Below, piece by piece: positions 59,772-64,000 of a stretch of 64,000 bases of DNA. The translations under genes were made by a program, and so were the position numbers. A model generated the notes under the pieces. That model saw only the letters and a list, made by a program, of their open reading frames with translations, searched no databases and had not been told where the DNA came from. The stretch comes from Chthonomonas calidirosea (GTDB lineage Bacteria; Armatimonadota; Fimbriimonadia; Fimbriimonadales; Fimbriimonadaceae), in the NCBI GenBank assembly GCA_945882415.1, contig CAMCWC010000013.1, positions 42,092 to 106,091 of the forward strand. The letters are read 5' to 3'. How positions within the stretch are numbered: the stretch's first letter is position 1; every line of letters starts with the position of its first letter.

Positions 59772-60667
59772 CGGCGCATTCTCCGGACGATGTCATCTCG
59801 TTTGTTTTTTGCGATGAAGAACCCGGCGCGGATGCCTACAAACGCGTACGCAGCGCCGAGGGCGAGCGGGCGAAGGACGATGGGCAGTTCGGGAATCATG
59901 TTCTTTTTGTAGAACCGCAGCATCGACTTGTGGTGGCGTCCGATCATGCGGTTTGGCGCCTTGTCGGTGCTGTGCCCGACCGCATGGGTGATCACGGCGT
60001 CTGGACAGTACATCACCTTCATTCCTGCCTTCCAGCTGCGCCAGCACCAATCTACGTCTTCGCAATACATAAAGTATTCGGGATCAAGTCCACCGATCTT
60101 CTCGATTAGCTCTTCCTTCGCCAGCAAGGCGGCGCCGGAGACCCAGTCGACTTCGCGCTCGCTCCGGTGGTCCCAGTCTTCCATGAGATAGGCCTTGGTG
60201 AAGGAGTTGTTGGGGAATAGCCGGCCGATCGGGGTGTTTCGGAAGATTGCGGCGACCGGGTTGGGGAACTTGCGGCAGCTCGGTTGGAGGGAGCCGTCTG
60301 GGTTGTGTAGCCTTGGGCCGACGATTCCGACCTCGGGGCGAGCCTTTGAGAACGCCATGATGGTTTCGATGGCTCCAGCGTGGACGACGGTGTCGGAATT
60401 CAGTAGGAGCGCGTCCCGGCCTTTTCGGTTGGCAAGTGCGAAGTTGTGGCCGCCGGTGAAGCCGAGGTTTTTGGCCATTCGGTGGAGGGTGACCCAAGGG
60501 AATTCTTTGGCAACCATGTCGGGCGAGCCGTCTTCGGAGTTGTTATCGATGAGGATGACTTCGAAGTTAGCCTCGTGCCGGACGGCTTCTAGCGAAGCAA
60601 GACACGCTCGGGTGTCTTCTAGCGTGTTCCAGCTGCAGATGGTGATGCTAAGGTCGAAATCCGGCAT
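59768..60667 (-). CDS. Family 2 glycosyltransferase (rhamnosyltransferase-like)
   Basis: 299 residues from ATG 60667. GT-A fold: LSITICSWNTLEDTRACLAS, then VILIDNNSEDGSPDMV, NLGFTGGHNFAL and ALLLNSDTVV (the DxD-type motif), with WVSGAALLAKEELIEKIGGLD and FMYCEDVDWCWR acceptor-side motifs. A C-terminal hydrophobic stretch (LPIVLRPLALGAAYAFVGIRAG) may touch the membrane. This is the WcaA/RfbF-like group that transfers sugars to lipid-linked glycans. It overlaps both neighbours, and its N-terminus lies inside the upstream paralogue's end. Confidence 0.9.
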   Translation of the reverse strand: MPDFDLSITICSWNTLEDTRACLASLEAVRHEANFEVILIDNNSEDGSPDMVAKEFPWVTLHRMAKNLGFTGGHNFALANRKGRDALLLNSDTVVHAGAIETIMAFSKARPEVGIVGPRLHNPDGSLQPSCRKFPNPVAAIFRNTPIGRLFPNNSFTKAYLMEDWDHRSEREVDWVSGAALLAKEELIEKIGGLDPEYFMYCEDVDWCWRSWKAGMKVMYCPDAVITHAVGHSTDKAPNRMIGRHHKSMLRFYKKNMIPELPIVLRPLALGAAYAFVGIRAGFFIAKNKRDDIVRRMRR

Positions 60668-61526
60668 GGTAGCCCTTTGCCCGCACAAACGCTGCGGCGA
60701 GCACTAGCGGAGTCAGTATGAATAACCCAAAGCCTGCCAGACCCGTTCCGGCGTGTTTGCGGAGATAAGTGAGCAAGGATCGGTGGGATTCCCAGATCAT
60801 GCTTTTGCGCACTTGCTTGGTTCCTTCGCCGCCGTGGTGCAGAACGCGGGCGGTTGGGGTGTACCAGCAGGGGAGGTTGGCCTGGTGGAGGCGGTACATG
60901 AGGTCGACGTCGTTGAAGAAGATGGGGAATCGCTCGTCGAAGGGGGCTTTGGGTTCTCCGATTTTTTCTAGGGCAGTGCGGCGGAGGAGGGTGAAGGTGG
61001 CCATGGGTTGGGGGACCCATTGGGCGTGGTCGTAGTTTAGGTTGCGGAGGAAGTAGCGGTCGGTTTTGGGGAATAGTTTGGTTCCGCCAAGCATTTCCCA
61101 GGCGAGGCGGGGGACGGTGGGGAAGCCGCGGATGGACCGTTGGGTTTCGCCTTGGGTGCCGATTTGGCGGATGCTGAGGGCGCCGGCTTCGGGGCGGGAT
61201 TCGAGTTCCTGGCTGGCTTGTTCCAGGGCGTCGTCTAGGAACTCGGTGTCGGGGTTGAGGGTTAGGAGGAGATCGCCTTTGGCGGCGGCGAAGGCGAGGT
61301 TGTTGCCTTTGGCGTAGCCGAGGTTTCCGCCGGAGCGGATGAGGGTTAGGTTGGGGAAGCGGTCGGTGGGGAACTCGGTTTCGACCATTTCGGCGGAAGC
61401 GTCGCGGGAGTCGTTGTCGACCACGATGACTTCGAAATCGCGTTTGGGGGCGAACTGGAAGATGGACCGGAGGCAGGCTCGCAGGAGATCGCGGGTGTTC
61501 CAGTTCACGATCAAGATGCTGAGCAC
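60648..61526 (-). CDS. Family 2 glycosyltransferase, paralogue of the next gene
   Basis: 292 residues from GTG 61526. It has the same architecture as the downstream enzyme: LSILIVNWNTRDLLRACLRS, VIVVDNDSRDASAEMV, NLGYAKGNNLAF, DLLLTLNPDTEF and FFNDVDLMYRLHQ. The last is FNDVD instead of CEDVD at the acceptor-site acid. A C-terminal hydrophobic stretch (GFGLFILTPLVLAAAFV) is shared, so the two probably arose by tandem duplication and then diverged. TATCTT lies 6 bases before the GTG. It is first in the unit. Confidence 0.9.
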   Translation of the reverse strand: MLSILIVNWNTRDLLRACLRSIFQFAPKRDFEVIVVDNDSRDASAEMVETEFPTDRFPNLTLIRSGGNLGYAKGNNLAFAAAKGDLLLTLNPDTEFLDDALEQASQELESRPEAGALSIRQIGTQGETQRSIRGFPTVPRLAWEMLGGTKLFPKTDRYFLRNLNYDHAQWVPQPMATFTLLRRTALEKIGEPKAPFDERFPIFFNDVDLMYRLHQANLPCWYTPTARVLHHGGEGTKQVRKSMIWESHRSLLTYLRKHAGTGLAGFGLFILTPLVLAAAFVRAKGYHAGFRP

Positions 61527-61532
61527 TGGCGC

Positions 61533-61538
61533 AAGATA
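61533..61538 (-). promoter_or_regulatory. Candidate -10 box, leaderless GTG start of the glycosyltransferase unit
   Basis: TATCTT with 6 bases (GCGCCA) to the GTG at 61526 on the minus strand. Confidence 0.45.
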
Positions 61539-61600
61539 CCTAACGGATTGGTCAGGAAGAATTGCGGAAAAATTGATGGCGACCCCGTATATTTGCGGTG

Positions 61601-61772
61601 ATTCCCATTTTCTGGGAATGATCTGGCGGCCAGTTCTCGTCCTAATACCTGGTACTTAAACTTGACTTCTAAGGTCGATTGACGGTACTTTTAGATTCGC
61701 TCGGCTAATCGGAGCTGAGCAAGGGACCCTTTCGAGGAGTGGCAGTGCGGGATCAGTACCGCAGAGGAGGAT
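61601..61772 (+). promoter_or_regulatory. Structured 5' leader of the NlpC/P60 gene
   Basis: Four potential hairpins precede the gene: ATTCCCA/TGGGAAT (61601-61619), GCTCGGCT/AGCTGAGC (61699-61720), AAGGG/CCCTT (around 61721-61731) and TGCGG/CCGCA (around 61747-61764). A strong GAGGAGG Shine-Dalgarno follows the last. A riboswitch is conceivable for a LysM/NlpC gene, but the conserved c-di-AMP riboswitch core was not recognised. Confidence 0.35.
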
Positions 61773-63314
61773 ATGCCTATCAAGAAGCTAACCTTAAGTG
61801 TGGCGTTATGCGTTGCAGCGGTGAGTCCGGCGTTTGCTGGAAATCACACGGTCGCGAACGGAGACACTTTATTAGATATCGCAAAGCGATACCGTGTTCC
61901 GGCGCGAGACATTTTGCGCGCCAACGATCTCAGCAATATTCATCAGCTGAAATTGGGGCAGGTTTTGGTGATTCCGCGACAACGATCCGTCGCTCGCCAG
62001 ACAACCGCCAAAACGAATTCTACGACCGTGGGCAACGCGACTTACGTTGTCCGAAACGGAGACCACGATTGGAACATTGCGGCCAAAGTCGGCCTGACGC
62101 CATCGCAGCTCCGGACTCTCAACCCTCAGCTTAACTGGCGACGATTGCAGATCGGCCAGAAAATCAACGTCGGTCGTTCGGCGGCTTCGCTTGTGGCCAA
62201 AGCTCCGGCCAAGGGTGAAGTTAAGCAGCCAGCGGCTTCGGCAGCGGTTTACACCGTTCGAAGCGGCGACAACGATTGGGTGATTGCTAGACAGCTTGGC
62301 ACGACTCCGAGCAAGCTGCATGCGGCGAACCCCGGCGTTTATTGGACCGGCTTGAAGCCTGGACACACTTTGCGCGTTCCGGCGGCGGTTCCGGGAACTC
62401 GGATTGCGGCAGCACCGGTTTCGGCCAAAGCAGCGCCTCGGATTCGATCTCGATACGCTCGAATCAATGCCGACCGGGTTTCGGTTCGGCGTGGGCCTAC
62501 TACCGATGCGAACAAGCTGATGGCCGTTGCCGCCGGGGTTCGCGGGACCGTGGTTGACCGAGAGGGGCAGTGGCTCAAGCTCAAGTTCCCGCATGGTACG
62601 GCGGGCTGGGTGCGAGAGGATCTGCTGGCTCCGGTGAGCAGTCTCGGTATTCGGCCGGTTTCTACGGTCGTTGCAAAGGCTCCTTCGAAGCCAAAGGTTG
62701 CGGCTAAGCGCTCGACGGTTGTGGCTCGGGCTAAGACCAAGCCGACGCGGGTTGCTTCGGCGTCGAAGAAGTCTTCGCGGTTTGGGCGAAAGTCTAGCGG
62801 CGGCGGGATTGTTGGCACGCCGGTTGCCGGTGGTTCGCTTTTGGCGAAGGCCGAGAGCTTCCGTGGCGTTCGGTATAGCTACGGCGCGATGTCGCGGTCG
62901 GCTACGGACTGTAGCGGATTTACTTCCCAGGTTTTCCGAAGCGTCGGTGTGAAGCTTCCTCGGACCAGCCGCGAGCAGGCTCGGGTTGGGGCGAAGGTTG
63001 ACAAGAGCGGGATGAAGGAAGGCGATTTGGTCTTCTTCCGAACCACTCGGGGCAACCGAATTTCCCACGTTGGCATTTATGTTGGCGACGGCAAGTTTAT
63101 GCATGCCAGCAGCGGCAAGGGCCGGGTTCGAACCGACTCTTTGAGCAGCAGCTACTATGCCAAGCGGTTTGTGACCGCTCGGCGCGTGGTCTCTAAGAAG
63201 GCCGTTTCGAAATCTGCGGCCAAGCCTAAGGCGCCGGTCGAGAAATTCCCGGACAAGGTTCCGGCTTTGGAGCCCGCAACTTCGGCGGCGGCTCCTGCAA
63301 CTGGCGACAAGTGA
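61773..63314 (+). CDS. Secreted LysM-SH3-NlpC/P60 cell-wall hydrolase
   Basis: 513 residues. Signal peptide 1-22. Three LysM peptidoglycan-binding modules lie at about 24-68 (HTVANGDTLLDIAKRYRV), 90-133 and 159-202; the latter two carry the variant GDxDW. A bacterial SH3 domain spans about 229-286 (RVSVRRGPTTDANKLMAV). A Lys/Ala-rich linker leads to an NlpC/P60 domain at about 355-465 with the triad C380 (TDCSGFT), H432 (ISHVGIYVG) and H444. It should cleave stem peptides between D-Glu and the diamino acid. The basic Ala/Pro tail may bind wall polymers. A GAGGAGG Shine-Dalgarno supports the start. Confidence 0.95.
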   Translation: MPIKKLTLSVALCVAAVSPAFAGNHTVANGDTLLDIAKRYRVPARDILRANDLSNIHQLKLGQVLVIPRQRSVARQTTAKTNSTTVGNATYVVRNGDHDWNIAAKVGLTPSQLRTLNPQLNWRRLQIGQKINVGRSAASLVAKAPAKGEVKQPAASAAVYTVRSGDNDWVIARQLGTTPSKLHAANPGVYWTGLKPGHTLRVPAAVPGTRIAAAPVSAKAAPRIRSRYARINADRVSVRRGPTTDANKLMAVAAGVRGTVVDREGQWLKLKFPHGTAGWVREDLLAPVSSLGIRPVSTVVAKAPSKPKVAAKRSTVVARAKTKPTRVASASKKSSRFGRKSSGGGIVGTPVAGGSLLAKAESFRGVRYSYGAMSRSATDCSGFTSQVFRSVGVKLPRTSREQARVGAKVDKSGMKEGDLVFFRTTRGNRISHVGIYVGDGKFMHASSGKGRVRTDSLSSSYYAKRFVTARRVVSKKAVSKSAAKPKAPVEKFPDKVPALEPATSAAAPATGDK

Positions 63315-63321
63315 GTCGCAT

Positions 63322-63353
63322 TGTTTGCCGCCGATGGCAGTCGGCGGCAAACA
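63322..63353 (+). terminator. Perfect 13-bp hairpin after the NlpC/P60 gene
   Basis: TGTTTGCCGCCGA (63322-63334) and its exact complement (63341-63353) with a TGGCAG loop. Only TCTGT follows, so there is no T-run. Confidence 0.65.
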
Positions 63354-63373
63354 TCTGTCATAATCTACCGTTC

Positions 63374-63449
63374 GCTCCGGTCGTCTAGCGGTTAGGACAT
63401 CGCCCTTTCACGGCGAAGGTCGCGGGTTCGAATCCCGTCCGGAGTACCA
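63374..63449 (+). tRNA. tRNA-Glu (anticodon TTC), CCA encoded
   Basis: 76 bases. The acceptor stem GCTCCGG pairs with CCGGAGT (first pair G-U). The D arm is GTC...GGAC. The anticodon stem TCGCC/GGCGA has loop CTTTCAC (anticodon TTC). The T arm is GCGGG/CCCGT-type with TTCGAAT. Discriminator A is followed by genomic CCA. Confidence 0.97.
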
Positions 63450-63472
63450 AGACCCCCATTTCCTTTGGGTCT
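63450..63472 (+). terminator. Weak hairpin directly after tRNA-Glu
   Basis: AGACCC and GGGTCT (6 bp, 11-base loop) without a T-run. Confidence 0.4.
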
Positions 63473-63480
63473 CGGACCGA

Positions 63481-63517
63481 ATTAATTAACGTTCCCCCCC
63501 CCAGGCAGATTAATTAA
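63481..63517. repeat. Direct repeat ATTAATTAA flanking a C9 tract
   Basis: ATTAATTAA occurs at 63481-63489 and 63509-63517, with GTT, nine C and AGGCAG between. It lies between tRNA-Glu and the transposase gene. It may mark an IS end or target duplication, but the boundaries cannot be fixed because the other end lies outside the window. Confidence 0.5.
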
Positions 63518-63529
63518 GGGATCCTTCCA

Positions 63530-64000
63530 TCACACCGGACCGGATGTTTCCTCCAGTAACATTTTAGTCAGAAGTTCGACGACGTTGTCGTTGTCACGCT
63601 GATTGAAGCGGAATTCCATCTCTTTCATGAAGAGGGGAAAGTTCTTCTTGAATCCGCCGTGATACATTTTGAGTCTTCGTTTCGCGAAGCCCCAGAAGTT
63701 CTCGATGCCGTTGATGTGGTTTCGACCACTGGCATAGACCTTCGAATGGTCGATTCTCTCGTGGTGAAATCCATCGAGACTGAGTTGGTTGTAAGCCGGG
63801 AACCGGTCGCTGTAGACCCAGCTTTGCGGCTCGACGTTCTCCCGAATGGCCGCCCGCAAGACGGGAGCTTTGACTGACTCTGGGAAGACGACTCGAACCT
63901 CACCACCGCGCTTTAGAAGCCCAAACACCGGGATCTTGCCGCCCGCACCTCTGCCTCTCTTGCCGGGCCGAGCAGCGCCAAAGTACGACTCGTCAACTTC
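63530..64000 (-). mobile_element. IS1595-family (ISXO2-like) transposase gene, 5' end outside window
   Basis: About 156 residues are visible and read in from the window end (EVDESYFGAARPGKRGRG). The DDE-type catalytic positions are in VDESYFG and WVYSDRFPAYNQL. The third motif region is HINGIENFWGFAKRRLKMYHG. The chain then continues to the C-terminal FRFNQRDNDN. This matches the IS1595/ISXO2 transposase domain. The reading frame is intact and ends at 63530 with TGA. The position next to tRNA-Glu suggests recent insertion, although most of the element is not seen. Confidence 0.9.

Noticed and set aside
61680..61772. c-di-AMP (ydaO-type) riboswitch before the NlpC/P60 gene
   Set aside because: Hairpins exist, but the conserved core sequences expected for this class were not found by eye. 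Left as an unclassified structured leader.
61872..63350. 492-codon open frame on the minus strand
   Set aside because: Antisense to the LysM-NlpC gene, Arg/Ser-rich and without recognisable domains.
63481..63517. ATTAATTAA pair as a completed IS target duplication
   Set aside because: The copies are only 28 bases apart, so no element can lie between them. They may still mark one IS edge.
1..64000. CRISPR array, rRNA operon, prophage or integrative element
   Set aside because: No regularly spaced repeats, rRNA sequence, phage genes or integrase were seen. The only mobile gene is the partial IS1595 transposase.

Overview
The window is about 64 kb of moderately GC-rich, gene-dense chromosome from a diderm bacterium. 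It carries an outer-membrane beta-barrel protein, lipoproteins, LysM/NlpC wall enzymes, PBP1A/PBP2, Hfq, SmpB, type-B L31 and a membrane H+-pyrophosphatase. The protein style and gene mix suggest an Armatimonadota (Fimbriimonadia-like) organism. That placement is an inference; no rRNA is present to confirm it. Almost all DNA is coding, and no gap without a gene exceeds about 250 bases.

Layout. 1-4.3 kb: MmgE/PrpD (cut by the window edge), DinB-like, SDR, sugar-isomerase-like gene and two adjacent VapBC-type toxin-antitoxin pairs. 4.3-11.5 kb: ppdK, a lipoprotein, rpmE2, a NYN-domain protein, glyA and a Tat-exported ferritin-like protein. 11.6-17.2 kb: a five-gene carbon operon rpiB-pgi-gnd-zwf-pgl on the minus strand. 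17.4-24.1 kb: a secreted Asp-box protein, GH4 glycosidase, histidine phosphatase, glycine-rich membrane protein and folC. 24.2-27.6 kb: hppA with a very large insertion. 27.7-31.3 kb: zinc-ribbon membrane protein and a glycosyltransferase/ECF sigma/STN-domain operon. 31.4-34.6 kb: LolA-thioredoxin fusion and the E1 alpha/beta pair of a 2-oxoacid dehydrogenase. 34.6-40.4 kb: GIDE-LemA fusion and a livK-H-M-G transporter operon with no livF. 40.5-45.5 kb: TPR protein, retropepsin-PDZ, family 5 uracil-DNA glycosylase, FmdB-like protein and a coupled trio (double FKBP, secreted protein, ArgC-like pseudoenzyme). 45.6-50.6 kb: smpB and the apt-OB-miaA-hfq-dapF operon, ferredoxin and M20 peptidase. 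50.6-53.2 kb: outer-membrane protein and an ECF sigma/anti-sigma/RseB-like envelope-stress operon. 53.3-63.3 kb: PBP1A, a frameshifted PBP2-like remnant, PBP2, O-antigen-ligase-like protein, two glycosyltransferases and a LysM-SH3-NlpC hydrolase. 63.4-64 kb: tRNA-Glu and an IS1595-type transposase cut by the window end.

The most interesting signals are these. Many transcription-unit starts have a TANNNT -10 box exactly 6 bases before ATG/GTG, which points to widespread leaderless mRNAs. One VapBC pair has a perfect 9-bp inverted repeat wrapped around such a box. The H+-pyrophosphatase carries a roughly 315-residue extracytoplasmic insertion. An ArgC-like protein has lost its catalytic region. 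A PBP2 N-terminus appears duplicated and frameshifted just upstream of intact PBP2.
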